Assembly: GCF_001940455.1 (NCBI RefSeq)
Contig: NZ_MKQR01000009.1
Location: 1 to 64,000 of the forward strand
Direction: 5' to 3'
From: Actinokineospora bangkokensis
GTDB taxonomy: Bacteria > Actinomycetota > Actinomycetes > Mycobacteriales > Pseudonocardiaceae
Length of the DNA: 64,000 bases
Shown here: piece by piece, positions 1 to 8,711 of the stretch
Layout: each line of letters begins with the position of its first letter
How positions within the stretch are numbered: position 1 is the stretch's first letter
Position numbers and translations under genes: made by a program
The notes under the pieces: model-generated
What the model saw: only the letters and a program-made list of their open reading frames with translations
The model's database searches: none
Told to the model about the DNA's origin: nothing

Positions 1-1133
1 TAGGGCCGTTCCGCGCGCACCCCCGGGCGCTCCTGCCCGGGGGTGACCGGCGCCGCCGCCACCAGCAGGGCCGCGGGCAGCGCGAACGCCAGCACCGGGG
101 CCACCGCGTACAGGGGCCCGAACACCATCGGCGACACCGCGCCGCCGATGAACCGGAACGCCTGCACCACCGACACCGCCCCACCCCGGTCCGGCCCACC
201 CCCGGACAGCGCCATCGCGTTCAGGCCCACCAGCAGCAGCTGCGAGAACACCCCCGCCGACGCCCAGAGCACCGCGATCGCCGCCACCGACGGCAGCACC
301 CCCACCAGCAGCACCGGCACCGCGCCGAGCAGCACCCCGGCCACCACCGCCCGCCGCGGCCCCACCCGGTCGACCCCCTGCCCGACCAACCGGGCCGTCA
401 GCAGCCCCACCACGCCGAACCCGGTGAGCAGCAGCCCGCGCTCGGCCGCGCCGAGACCGAACACCCCACCCAGCCGGATCGCCACCAGGAACGACAGCCC
501 ACCCAGGCACGACCAGCCGACCAGGGCCACCGCGCCCGCGCGTAGCACCCGCGGCCGCCACGCCGAGCGCACCGTGGCCCTGCCCTCCCGGCGCAGGTCG
601 CCGGGCAGGCCCACCACCGCGAGCCCCAGCGCCACGACGCCCACGACGACGAAGGCCAGCCGCCAGTCGACCTCGGCGGCCAGCCCGCCCAGCAGCGGCG
701 CGCTGGTCTGCCCGGCGGCCTGCATCGAGGCGAACAGGCCCAGCGCGCGGCCGAGCCGGTCCGGCGGGGTGATCGCCGCGACGGCGGCCAGCAGCAGGGG
801 GGTGGTGAACGCGTTGGCCGCACCCTGCGCCGCGCGCGCCGCCAGGAAGGGCCACCACGCGGGCGCGAGCACGCACACCACCGAGGCCACCACGTAGACC
901 AGGTAGGCCACCCGCACGGCGCGCTGGGCGCCCCACCGGGACCCCAGCGCGCCGGAGAACAGCATCAGCGCCGCGAACGGCACCAGGTAGGCCGTCAGCG
1001 AGTACGTCGCCACCTGCGGGGAGACGTCGAAGTCCGCCCCCAGCTCCGGCAGCATCGAGGTCGGCACCCCGCCCGCGAACGGGCCCAGGAAGCCGCCCGC
1101 GTAGAGCGCGAGCCGCGCGAGGCGCTCCCTCAC
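1..1133 (-). CDS. MFS transporter (left edge of window)
   Basis: Predicted inner-membrane transporter of the major facilitator superfamily, probably a drug or metabolite exporter. I read this frame directly: it begins [14 protein letters not shown] and alternates hydrophobic segments with short basic loops such as GSRWGAQRAVR and DRVGPRRA, as in a 12-helix MFS protein. The last readable residues (VRAERP) look like a hydrophilic tail, and the final partial codon begins TA, so the gene ends at or just past the window edge. About 377 residues are visible. The GTG start overlaps the stop of the PAC2 gene by four bases (GTGA), suggesting co-transcription. The substrate cannot be told. Confidence 0.85.
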   Translation of the reverse strand, partial: MRERLARLALYAGGFLGPFAGGVPTSMLPELGADFDVSPQVATYSLTAYLVPFAALMLFSGALGSRWGAQRAVRVAYLVYVVASVVCVLAPAWWPFLAARAAQGAANAFTTPLLLAAVAAITPPDRLGRALGLFASMQAAGQTSAPLLGGLAAEVDWRLAFVVVGVVALGLAVVGLPGDLRREGRATVRSAWRPRVLRAGAVALVGWSCLGGLSFLVAIRLGGVFGLGAAERGLLLTGFGVVGLLTARLVGQGVDRVGPRRAVVAGVLLGAVPVLLVGVLPSVAAIAVLWASAGVFSQLLLVGLNAMALSGGGPDRGGAVSVVQAFRFIGGAVSPMVFGPLYAVAPVLAFALPAALLVAAAPVTPGQERPGVRAERP

Positions 1134-2050
1134 ACCCCCGTGGGCCCGGGGCCGGAACCGCCGCGGCCGGGACCAGGGCGGCGCCTGCGCAGGTACCGCT
1201 CGAACTCGGCGGCGATGACGTCGCCGCTGGCCTCGTCCAGGGAGTCGTCGGCGTCGCCGCGCTCCTCCAGGGCGCGCACGTAGTTGCGCACGTCCTCGTC
1301 CTCCTCGGCCATCTCGCTGACCGTGGCCGTCCACTCCTCGGCCTGTTCGGGCAGCGCCCCCAGCGGCACCTCCACGTCCAGGATCTCCTCGACCCGGTGC
1401 AGCAGGGCCAGCGTCGCCTTGGGCGAGGGCGGCTGGGAGACGTAGTGCGGCACCGCCGCCCAGATGGAGATCGCGGGCACCCCGGCCTGCACGCAGGCGT
1501 CCTGGAACACCCCCACGATGCCGGTGGGCCCCTCGTAGCGGGAGCGCTCCAGCCCGTAGCGGCTCGCGGTGTCGGCGTCGTAGGCGGTGCCGGTCACCGG
1601 CACCTGCCGGGTGTGCGGGGTGTCGGCGAGCAGCGCGCCCAGCGTCACCACGGTGCTGATGCGCAGGTCGTCGATGTGCTGGAGCAGCTCGGCGCAGAAC
1701 TTGCGCCAGCGCATGTTGGGCTCGATGCCGTGCAGCAGGACCACGTCCCGGCTCGACCCCGGCGGCCTGCAGATCGACAGCCGGGTCGTGGGCCACTCCA
1801 CCCGCCTGGTGACGCCGTCGACCAGCTTGACCGTGGGCCTGGTCACCTGGAAGTCGTAGTACTCGTCGGGGTCGAGCTCCAGCAGCGGTGTGGCGTCCCA
1901 GGTCAGCTGCAGGTGCTCGACGGCGGTGCTCGCCGCGTCGCCCGCGTCGTTCCAGCCCTCGAACGCCGCGACCAGCACGGGGTCGACGAGGTCGTGGGCG
2001 TCGGGGCTGGGCGCGCGCTCGGCGGCCTTCTGCGGGTCCGGATCGGTCAC
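1130..2050 (-). CDS. PAC2 family protein
   Basis: Member of the PAC2 (proteasome assembly chaperone 2) family, 306 residues, with the characteristic early signature [16 protein letters not shown] and a later stretch around [10 protein letters not shown]-type sequence (here [11 protein letters not shown]). In M. tuberculosis the homologue (Rv2125) also lies in the region of the Pup-proteasome genes, but no assembly role is proven in actinobacteria. The C terminus is acidic and then Gly/Pro/Arg-rich, probably disordered. The GTG start is supported by a TAGGCT hexamer ending six bases before it, which fits a leaderless transcript. It overlaps the downstream MFS gene by four bases. Confidence 0.9.
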   Translation of the reverse strand: MTDPDPQKAAERAPSPDAHDLVDPVLVAAFEGWNDAGDAASTAVEHLQLTWDATPLLELDPDEYYDFQVTRPTVKLVDGVTRRVEWPTTRLSICRPPGSSRDVVLLHGIEPNMRWRKFCAELLQHIDDLRISTVVTLGALLADTPHTRQVPVTGTAYDADTASRYGLERSRYEGPTGIVGVFQDACVQAGVPAISIWAAVPHYVSQPPSPKATLALLHRVEEILDVEVPLGALPEQAEEWTATVSEMAEEDEDVRNYVRALEERGDADDSLDEASGDVIAAEFERYLRRRRPGPGRGGSGPGPTGV

Positions 2051-2056
2051 CCGTCC

Positions 2057-2095
2057 AGCCTACGGCCCAGGGCCGGTCCGGGGAGATCGTAGGCT
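2057..2095. promoter_or_regulatory. Back-to-back leaderless promoters
   Basis: Two identical TAGGCT hexamers face outward. One on the minus strand (2057-2062) lies six bases before the PAC2 GTG. One on the plus strand (2090-2095) lies six bases before the HAD-gene ATG. The spacing fits leaderless transcription of both genes from a 51-base gap. No Shine-Dalgarno sequence is evident for either. Confidence 0.6.
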
Positions 2096-2101
2096 GGGGA
2101 C

Positions 2102-2827
2102 ATGCCGAGCCAGCGCGTCGACCCAGCCCTGCCCGCCGCCGTGCTGTGGGACATGGACGGCACCCTGCTCGACTCGGAGAAGCTGTGGGACATCCCGCTC
2201 TACGAGTTCGCCGAGCGGCTGGGCTTCACCCTCTCCGCCGAGACCCGCCGCGCCATGATCGGCAGCAACGTCCCCACCACCATGCGGCTGCTGTTCGCCG
2301 AGGGGGGAATCGATCCCGCGCCCGAGCAGGTCGCGGAGGCGGTGTCCTGGGTCGACTCCCGGATGGCCGAGCTGTTCGCCACCGACCTGGTGTTCCGCCC
2401 CGGCGCCCCGGAGGCGCTGCGGGCCGTGCGGGCCACCGGCCTGCCCACCGCCCTGGTCACCTCCACCGAGCGCCCGCTGACCGAGATCGCCCTGGACGCC
2501 ATCGGCCGCGACCTGTTCGACACCACCGTCTGCGGCGACGAGGTGGACCGGCGCAACAAGCCCCTGCCCGACCCCTACCTCAAGGCCGCCCACCTGCTCG
2601 GCGTCGACCCGGCGCGCTGCGTGGCCGTGGAGGACTCCCCGACCGGCGCCACCTCCGCGGTGGCCGCGGGCTGCCTGACCGTCGTCGTCCCCTGCGAGGT
2701 GCCCGTGCCCGCGGGCCCCCGCCGCGTGCAGCGCGACTCGCTGATCGGGTTCGACGCCGACACCCTGCGCGCGCTGGCCCCGCTGACCAGGGTGCCCGCC
2801 GAGGAGTGGCAGGATCGCACCCCGTGA
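2102..2827 (+). CDS. HAD-superfamily hydrolase, phosphoglucomutase-like
   Basis: Cytoplasmic HAD-superfamily phosphatase or phosphomutase, 241 residues. Motif I is DMDGTLLD (nucleophile Asp17, Asp19), motif II is the Thr/Ser of VTSTERP, motif III the Lys in NKPLPDPY, and motif [13 protein letters not shown], so all catalytic elements are present. A helical cap lies between motifs I and II. The order and cap type match the beta-phosphoglucomutase/DOG phosphatase subfamily; the substrate is unknown. It overlaps hisE by four bases (GTGA), which suggests co-transcription. A histidinol-phosphatase role would be speculation. Confidence 0.9.
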   Translation: MPSQRVDPALPAAVLWDMDGTLLDSEKLWDIPLYEFAERLGFTLSAETRRAMIGSNVPTTMRLLFAEGGIDPAPEQVAEAVSWVDSRMAELFATDLVFRPGAPEALRAVRATGLPTALVTSTERPLTEIALDAIGRDLFDTTVCGDEVDRRNKPLPDPYLKAAHLLGVDPARCVAVEDSPTGATSAVAAGCLTVVVPCEVPVPAGPRRVQRDSLIGFDADTLRALAPLTRVPAEEWQDRTP

Positions 2828-3087
2828 AGACCTTCGACGAACTCTACGCCGAACTGCTCGACCGGGCCGCCACCCGCCCGGAGGGCTCGGGCACCGTCGC
2901 CGCCCTCGACGCCGGCGTGCACGCGCAGGGCAAGAAGGTCCTGGAGGAGGCGGGCGAGGTCTGGATCGCCGCCGAGCACGAGTCCGACGAGCAGCTGGCG
3001 CTGGAGGTCTCCCAGCTGCTCTACCGCGTCCAGGTCCTCATGATCGGCCGCGGCATCACCCTGGAGGACGTCTACCGCCAGCTCTGA
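2824..3087 (+). CDS. hisE: Phosphoribosyl-ATP pyrophosphatase HisE
   Basis: Second step of histidine biosynthesis: hydrolysis of phosphoribosyl-ATP to phosphoribosyl-AMP and pyrophosphate. The 87-residue product starts [15 protein letters not shown] and carries the all-alpha MazG-type core with [15 protein letters not shown] and the metal-binding acidic EE..E pattern. Length is normal for stand-alone actinobacterial HisE. The GTG start overlaps the HAD stop. hisG normally follows directly in related actinobacteria, but here a perfect 30-base palindrome and a convergent hydrolase follow instead, so hisG must be elsewhere. Confidence 0.93.
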   Translation: MKTFDELYAELLDRAATRPEGSGTVAALDAGVHAQGKKVLEEAGEVWIAAEHESDEQLALEVSQLLYRVQVLMIGRGITLEDVYRQL

Positions 3088-3115
3088 GTCCCCTGTGGAC
3101 GTGAGGACCCCGGCC

Positions 3116-3145
3116 GCGCGCCGGGTCGGGCCCGACCCGGCGCGC
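3116..3145. terminator. Palindromic terminator, bidirectional
   Basis: Perfect 15+15 base palindrome GCGCGCCGGGTCGGG / CCCGACCCGGCGCGC between the convergent hisE and hydrolase genes. As RNA it folds on either strand; there is no U-tract, as is usual in high-GC actinobacteria. Confidence 0.7.
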
Positions 3146-3164
3146 GCTCACCAGCGGGGTGCGC

Positions 3165-3899
3165 TCACCTGAGGTGCCGCGCGAAGAACCGCCCCACGTC
3201 GTCGGCCTCGAACCCCGGCACCCCCGTGTGCCCCCCGGTGTTGGCGTGCAGCGTCTTCTCCGCCGAACCGAAGGCGTCGAACAGGTCCAGCGCCAACTGC
3301 CGGTCGTTGTGCTCGTCGTCCCACTGCAACAGCACCAGCAGCGGGATCGACACCCGCCGCGCGTCGGCGAACATCACCCGCGGCACGTAGCTCCCCGCGA
3401 ACAGCACCGCCGCCGAGATCCGCGGCTCCACCACCGCCAACCGCGTGGCCACGGCGATCACCCCGCCGGAGAACCCCACCGGGCCCCCGATCCCGGGCAG
3501 TGACAGCACCGCGTCCAGCGCGGCCTGCCACTCCGGCACCGCCAACTCCACCAACGGCAGCACCAACCGGTCGACGATCCCGTCGACCGGCTGCTTGTCG
3601 TGCAGCGCGTCGCGGAGGTCGGCTCGGGCTCGTTCCAGCTCGGGGATCCGCGGCCGCTCCCCACCCCCCGGCAACTCGATGGTCGCCGCCGCGAAGCCCT
3701 GGGCCACGGTGTGCCGCGCCCGCTCGGCCAGCCGGGGGTACATCCTGTCCACCCCACCGGGATGCCCCAGCAGGACCAACGGCACGGGCTCCGGGCCGCG
3801 CGCAGCCGCGGGTGTCCACAGGAGTCCTGGGACCTCGCCCAGGGTGAATCGACGTTCGAGGGCCCCGCCCTCAAGGACCTGCTCGGAATCGAACTTCAT
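3165..3899 (-). CDS. Alpha/beta hydrolase (dienelactone hydrolase-like)
   Basis: Putative cytoplasmic serine hydrolase of 244 residues. Visible elements are an oxyanion-type segment LLGHPGGVDRMYPRLAE, the nucleophile elbow GFSGG (a GxSxG form), an acid-bearing segment LLQWDDEHN and a late His in NTGGHTGVPGF, which together form the catalytic triad arrangement. I chose MKFDSEQ as the start because a GGAAAGG ribosome-binding site lies about eight bases upstream; the open frame extends ten codons further without support. It stands alone, convergent with hisE. The substrate is unknown; esterase or dienelactone hydrolase-like are both possible. Confidence 0.75.
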   Translation of the reverse strand: MKFDSEQVLEGGALERRFTLGEVPGLLWTPAAARGPEPVPLVLLGHPGGVDRMYPRLAERARHTVAQGFAAATIELPGGGERPRIPELERARADLRDALHDKQPVDGIVDRLVLPLVELAVPEWQAALDAVLSLPGIGGPVGFSGGVIAVATRLAVVEPRISAAVLFAGSYVPRVMFADARRVSIPLLVLLQWDDEHNDRQLALDLFDAFGSAEKTLHANTGGHTGVPGFEADDVGRFFARHLR

Positions 3900-4499
3900 G
3901 GCACAGCCTTTCCAGGAGAACCGCAACCGGCGCTCCCGGACGACCTACCGCCCCACCGCGACCCCGAAGGGGAGCACCCACGTCACACCAAGCACGGGTA
4001 CCACCCCCTTCTCTCCACACGGCGTGCCCGACCCTACCGCCTCTCCCTTCCCCTGCGCTCTCCCTTTTCCGCTGCGCTCTTCCTTCCGCTGCGCGGGGCC
4101 TTTCCGGCTGCGCCGGTTCTCCGCTGCGCGGGGCTCTGGACAAGCGGGTGGCTTGGGTGGTGGGCCCGGTTGGGTGGATCCGCTTGGTCGGGGCCCCTAT
4201 GACGATCATGTGCTGTCGGGCGGGGAAAAGGCGGGCTGAAAAGACGCCCGCCCGTCCCGTTGGGTAGCACATGATCGTCACCCCCGACCAAGCGGATCCA
4301 CCCAACCGGGCAGTGCCTGCTGTCCGGGCTCGGGTCCGTTGGTGGGCGACTCCTTGGAAGCACAAGCGTTCTTGCTTCGCTTGGGTTTGCCTGCGAGGTA
4401 CCACTGGCGGTTCCACCGCGTCGAGCTGGCCGGAAACCCCCTGCGATCAAGGCTCGATACCGCAGACGAGGAGAACACGCAGCAAGCCTGCGAGCGGCC
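3900..4499. other. Non-coding region with repeats, AT-richer core
   Basis: No convincing gene. From about 4040 to 4140 a motif close to CCGCTGCGC recurs about five times at roughly 20-base intervals within a pyrimidine-rich tract. From 4165 to 4310 lies a long inverted repeat (separate entry). From about 4320 to 4480 the DNA is visibly less GC-rich than its surroundings and could be the remnant of an acquired element. Short frames on both strands here match nothing I recognise. Confidence 0.6.
4165..4310. repeat. Long interrupted inverted repeat
   Basis: Outer arms of 29 bases (4165-4193 and 4282-4310) are perfect reverse complements. After short unequal spacers (7 and 2 bases), inner arms of 14 bases (4201-4214 and 4266-4279) are also perfect. 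The central 51 bases include a further GGGCGGG/CCCGCCC pairing. The whole could fold into a roughly 146-base hairpin. No transposase is adjacent; a MITE-like remnant or a structured RNA are both possible. Confidence 0.85.
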
Positions 4500-5402
4500 T
4501 CAGTCTGCCCTGTCCAAAGCCGACTCCTCGCCCGCGTCGGGCTCCGGCCAGCCGGGGTACTCCGGGGGGGTGCCGCCGAAGGCGGGGCAGAAGGCCTGGT
4601 GGGAGCACCAGCCGCAGAGCTTGCTCTGGTTGGGGCGGAAGTCGCCGGTCTTGCCCGCGTGCAGGATGGCCTTCCAGATGGCGTCCAGGGTGCGCTCGAA
4701 GCGGGCCAGTTCGGCCTCGTCGGGGGCGTAGGCGAGGTTCTGGCGGTCGGCCAGGTACATGAGCTGGAGCCTGCTGGGGACGACGCCGCGCAGGCGCCAG
4801 AGGGCGAGGGCGTAGAACTTCATCTGGAAGAGGGCCTTGGCCTCGCCGATCTCGCGGGGGGCGGCGCCGGTCTTGTAGTCGACGACGCGGATCTCGCCGG
4901 TGGGGGCGACGTCGACGCGGTCGATGAAGCCGCGCAGCAGGACGCCGGAGTCCAGTTCCGTCTCGACCATCAGCTCGCAGGCGTCGGGCTGGAGCCTGCG
5001 GGGGTCCTCCAGCTCGAAGTAGCCGTCGAGCAGGCCGCGGGCGGTGTCGAGCCAGGCGCGCAGCTCGTCGGCGTCGGCCTGGTCGTCGAAGATGGCGGCG
5101 AACTCGGGGCGCTCGGCGAGCAGGTCGGCCCAGGTGGGGTCGAGCAGGCCGTGGGCGGTGGTGGGGGTGCGCTCGTCGGCGGGCAGGGCGTAGAGGCGCT
5201 CAAGCACCGCGTGCACGACGGTGCCGCGGACTTGGGCCTTGGACGGCTGCTCCGGGAGCCGGTCGACGGCGCGGAAGCGGTAGAGCAGGGGGCACTGCTT
5301 GAAGTCGCTGGCCCGGGAGGGGGACAGCGCGGGGCGCCTGCGGGCGCGCCCCCGGTCGTCGACCTGGGGTGCCGCCGGTCCGGTGTCGGTGCCTGCTGCC
5401 AT
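4500..5402 (-). CDS. RecB-family PD-(D/E)XK exonuclease with Fe-S site
   Basis: Stand-alone RecB/Cas4-like nuclease of 300 residues, related to Rv2119, likely acting in DNA repair. The N-terminal signature is SPSRASDFKQCPLLYRF with Cys37. The nuclease core ends in IRVVDYKTG (D-x-K). Cysteines 263, 266 and 272 in CGWCSHQAFC complete a probable four-cysteine iron-sulphur cluster with Cys37. I chose ATG at 5402: a TAGGGT hexamer seven bases upstream is part of a motif fitting the DNA-damage promoter consensus, suggesting a leaderless, damage-induced message. The frame stays open upstream to 5519 but runs through a tandem repeat. Confidence 0.9.
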   Translation of the reverse strand: MAAGTDTGPAAPQVDDRGRARRRPALSPSRASDFKQCPLLYRFRAVDRLPEQPSKAQVRGTVVHAVLERLYALPADERTPTTAHGLLDPTWADLLAERPEFAAIFDDQADADELRAWLDTARGLLDGYFELEDPRRLQPDACELMVETELDSGVLLRGFIDRVDVAPTGEIRVVDYKTGAAPREIGEAKALFQMKFYALALWRLRGVVPSRLQLMYLADRQNLAYAPDEAELARFERTLDAIWKAILHAGKTGDFRPNQSKLCGWCSHQAFCPAFGGTPPEYPGWPEPDAGEESALDRAD

Positions 5403-5409
5403 GCCCCCG

Positions 5410-5432
5410 ACCCTAGTGAAGCCCACCGACAA
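5410..5432 (-). promoter_or_regulatory. PafBC/RecA-NDp-type promoter of the RecB nuclease
   Basis: Read on the minus strand: TTGTCGGTG, eight bases, TAGGGT, then seven bases to the ATG. This matches the consensus tTGTCRGTG-N8-TAnnnT at every specified position. The distance predicts transcription starting at or beside the start codon. Confidence 0.7.
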
Positions 5433-5460
5433 TCCCGCGCGCCCCGCCACGTCACACCGA

Positions 5461-5523
5461 GAATCACCGCCACGGAGAATCACCGCCACGCGGAGGATCA
5501 CCGCCACACCGGGAATCACCGCC
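5461..5523. repeat. Four tandem copies of an ATCACCGCC motif
   Basis: Copies of RRATCACCGCC begin at 5461, 5477, 5495 and 5513, with periods of 16, 18 and 18 bases, in the gap between the divergent RecB nuclease and M50 protease genes. Position and regularity suggest protein-binding sites, though a slippage-derived repeat is possible. Confidence 0.8.
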
Positions 5524-5553
5524 GCCCCACACCGCGCGGCCTACCCTGGGCTG

Positions 5554-6684
5554 ATGACGAGCGCCGCCCACCCGTCGGCCGAGCCCGCCCAGGGCGGGCT
5601 GCTGCTGTTCCGGTACGCCGGGGTGCCGGTGGTGCTCGCCCCGTCGTGGTGGCTCGGGTCGCTGGCGGTGGTCGTGTTCTACGCGCCGCTGGTGCGGACC
5701 CTGCTGCCGGGGGTGTCGGCGGTGACCGCCGTGCTGCTGGCCGCCGCCTTCGCCGTGCTGCTTGGTGTGTCGGTGCTCGCGCACGAGCTGGGGCACTGCG
5801 TGGTGGCGCTGCGGCTGGGCCTGCCGGTGCGCCGGGTGCGGCTGTTCCTGCTCGGCGGGCTGTCGGAGATCGCCAGGACCCCGCGCAGCCCCGCGCACGA
5901 GGGCGTGGTCGCGGCGGCGGGGCCCGCCGTGTCGGTGCTGCTGGCCGCCGCGTGCGGGGTGGGCCTGCTGGCGATGCCGTCGGAGGGGGCAGTGTGGCTG
6001 CTGGTGCTGGAGTGCACCCTGGCCAACACCGCCGTCGCCGTGTTCAACCTGCTGCCCGGCCTGCCCCTCGACGGCGGCCGGATGCTGCGGGCGGGGGTCT
6101 GGGCGCTGACCGGGCGCCGCGGGTTCGGCACCAAGGCCGCGGTCGTGGGCGGGTGGCTGGTGGCCGCGCTGCTCGTCGTCTGGGCGCTGTGGGGCGTGGT
6201 CGAGGGCAGCGACGACCGGTGGCTGCGGTTGGGCGTGTGCCTGCTGACCGCGTGGTTCGTCGTCGCGGGCGCGGGTGGGGAACTGGCCGCGGAGCAGACC
6301 CGCCAGTGGCCCGCGGACCTGCGCCTGGCCGACCTGGTGCGGCCGGTGCTGCAACTGCCCGCCGAGAGCCCGGTGGCCGACGCGCTGGCCGCCGCCGCGG
6401 GGCGCGGGGTCGTGCTGGTGCGCGCGGACGGGGTCGCCGCGGGCCTGCTCGACGAACCCGCCGCGCGCAGGCTGGCCGAGGTGGCGCCGTTCACCCCCGC
6501 CGAGCGCGCCGCCGAGCCCATCCGCCCCGAGTCGGTGCTGCTGGCCTCCGAACCGGGCGAGGACATCGCCGAGCGCGTGCACGGCACCGCCGCCTGGCAG
6601 TTCGTGGTCGTCGACGACGAGGGCCGCCCGTGGGGCGTGCTGCACCGCGAGGACCTCAGCGCCGCCCTGCGCGGCCGCCGCTAG
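5554..6684 (+). CDS. Site-2 protease family protein (M50) with CBS-like tail
   Basis: Membrane-embedded zinc metalloprotease, 376 residues. The catalytic HELGH is at residues 77-81 in a hydrophobic helix, and the second metal motif appears as NLLPGLPLDGGR further on. Several strongly hydrophobic segments precede residue 250; the remaining part is soluble and resembles a degenerate CBS-pair region ending in a GVLHRED-type strand. M50 proteases cleave membrane proteins within the bilayer, often anti-sigma factors; no such partner is adjacent. The start is supported by TACCCT six bases upstream (leaderless). Confidence 0.9.
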   Translation: MTSAAHPSAEPAQGGLLLFRYAGVPVVLAPSWWLGSLAVVVFYAPLVRTLLPGVSAVTAVLLAAAFAVLLGVSVLAHELGHCVVALRLGLPVRRVRLFLLGGLSEIARTPRSPAHEGVVAAAGPAVSVLLAAACGVGLLAMPSEGAVWLLVLECTLANTAVAVFNLLPGLPLDGGRMLRAGVWALTGRRGFGTKAAVVGGWLVAALLVVWALWGVVEGSDDRWLRLGVCLLTAWFVVAGAGGELAAEQTRQWPADLRLADLVRPVLQLPAESPVADALAAAAGRGVVLVRADGVAAGLLDEPAARRLAEVAPFTPAERAAEPIRPESVLLASEPGEDIAERVHGTAAWQFVVVDDEGRPWGVLHREDLSAALRGRR

Positions 6685-6705
6685 CGCGCTTCCCCAGGAG
6701 GCGAC

Positions 6706-6734
6706 GTCAGCTCGTTTCTGGTTGTTCCCGGTTG
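6706..6734 (+). repeat. Dispersed 29-base repeat, copy A
   Basis: Copy of a 29-base element also present at 43825-43853 and 49521-49549, all in the same orientation. This copy matches 23 of 29 positions of the third and 21 of the second. It lies 21 bases after the M50 protease gene. Confidence 0.7.
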
Positions 6735-6815
6735 CCCGGGGCGGGGCTGACGGCCGTGGTGGCAGGTGGGGGACGGTGCCGGGTGGGGACGCGGGGGTGG
6801 GTGGCGGGTTCGTGA

Positions 6816-7748
<933 letters not shown>

Positions 7749-7760
7749 TCCGGGAACGGC

Positions 7761-7797
7761 AGGAGGGGGTGGACCGGGAACCGGTCCACCCCCTCCT
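7761..7797. terminator. Hairpin terminator, bidirectional
   Basis: A perfect 17-base stem (AGGAGGGGGTGGACCGG with its complement) and a three-base loop, in the 60-base gap between trmI and the convergent membrane-protein gene. Confidence 0.85.
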
Positions 7798-7808
7798 GGG
7801 TCCTGGGG

Positions 7809-8711
7809 TCAGAGCGAGACGCACCAGCCCTTGTCGCCCTTGCGGAACACGATCGGGAAGTCGATCGGGTCGCTGGAGCCGATGGTGACCTGGGTGTCGA
7901 CCTTGCCGTCGGACGGGCCGAACTCGGTGGGCGAGCCCACGACCTTCACCTTGCCGCCGTTGGGGGCGACGCTGGTGTACATGATGCCGGGGGAGCCGTC
8001 GCAGCTGAGCGCGGAGGCGGCCGCCTCGTCCTTGGCGTTGACCGCCGCGACGTACTTGTCGCCCGCGGCCTTGAGGTCGGCGCCGCCGCCGCCGGAGTCG
8101 CTGCCGCCGCCACCGCCGTTGTCCTCGGAGGTCTCCTCCGTGGTCTCCTCGTCGGAGGTCTCGGTGGTCTTGCGGGTGCTGGTCGACTTCTTCGAGGTGG
8201 TCGTCTGCTCAGCGCTGGTCTCGCCACCGCTGGGCGCGGCCGTGCCGCCGTTGTCGTCCTTGTTGCCGAACAGGAAGTAGGCGCCGACACCGGCACCCGC
8301 GAGCACGACCACCACGGCCAGCACGATCGCGACGATCTTGCCGGTGTTCTTCTTCGGCGGCTGACCGCCGGGGCCGCCGAACTGGTCGTAGCCCGGCTGC
8401 TGCGGGTACCCGGGCTGCTGGTAGCCCTGCTGCTGGCCGTACGGGTCCTGCGCGGGGGTGCCGTACGGGTTCGACGAGGGGTACTGCTGCTGGTTCGGGT
8501 CGTACCCGCCCTGCTGCGGCTGCTGGTACTGCTGGGTCGGGTCGTAGCCGCCCTGCTGGGGCTGCTGGTACTGCTGCGTGGGGTCGTAGCCGCCCTGCTG
8601 CGGTTGCTGGTACTGCTGGGTCGGGTCGTACCCGCCCGGCTGCTGGCCGTAGGGCTGCTGGCCCTGGGGGTCCTGGCCGTAGGGCCCTGGCTGCTGGGGT
8701 GGGTAGGTCAT
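7809..8711 (-). CDS. Pro/Gln/Tyr-rich single-pass membrane protein, DUF4878-like
   Basis: 300-residue protein of three parts. Residues 1-120 are a low-complexity cytoplasmic tail beginning MTYPPQQPGPYGQ with three perfect copies of a 14-residue unit (GGYDPTQQYQQPQQ). Residues about 125-148 form one transmembrane helix (KIVAIVLAVVVVLAGAG). A Thr/Ser/Glu/Gly linker then leads to a roughly 90-residue extracytoplasmic domain with two cysteines (ALSCDG and GWCVSL) that may pair. The layout resembles mycobacterial Rv0361-like and DUF4878 proteins. Function is unknown. It has the same design as the next two genes and the one at 30711. GAGGAG precedes the start. Confidence 0.8.
   Translation of the reverse strand: MTYPPQQPGPYGQDPQGQQPYGQQPGGYDPTQQYQQPQQGGYDPTQQYQQPQQGGYDPTQQYQQPQQGGYDPNQQQYPSSNPYGTPAQDPYGQQQGYQQPGYPQQPGYDQFGGPGGQPPKKNTGKIVAIVLAVVVVLAGAGVGAYFLFGNKDDNGGTAAPSGGETSAEQTTTSKKSTSTRKTTETSDEETTEETSEDNGGGGGSDSGGGGADLKAAGDKYVAAVNAKDEAAASALSCDGSPGIMYTSVAPNGGKVKVVGSPTEFGPSDGKVDTQVTIGSSDPIDFPIVFRKGDKGWCVSL
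8511..8636 (-). repeat. Three 42-base in-frame tandem repeats
   Basis: Encodes three identical 14-residue units (residues 26-67) of the membrane protein, followed by a partial fourth (GGYDPN). The DNA copies are nearly identical, indicating recent expansion or homogenisation. Confidence 0.9.

Noticed and set aside
43-897. Plus-strand frame at the left edge
   Set aside because: Thr/Pro/Ser/Ala-rich shadow of the MFS transporter read on the minus strand.
3927-4499. Search for a tRNA or small RNA gene in the non-coding island
   Set aside because: No cloverleaf or conserved T-loop was found; only the inverted repeat has structure.
8511-8636. Regular tandem repeats considered as a CRISPR array
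   Set aside because: Repeats are contiguous, in frame and lack unique spacers; they encode a 14-residue protein unit.
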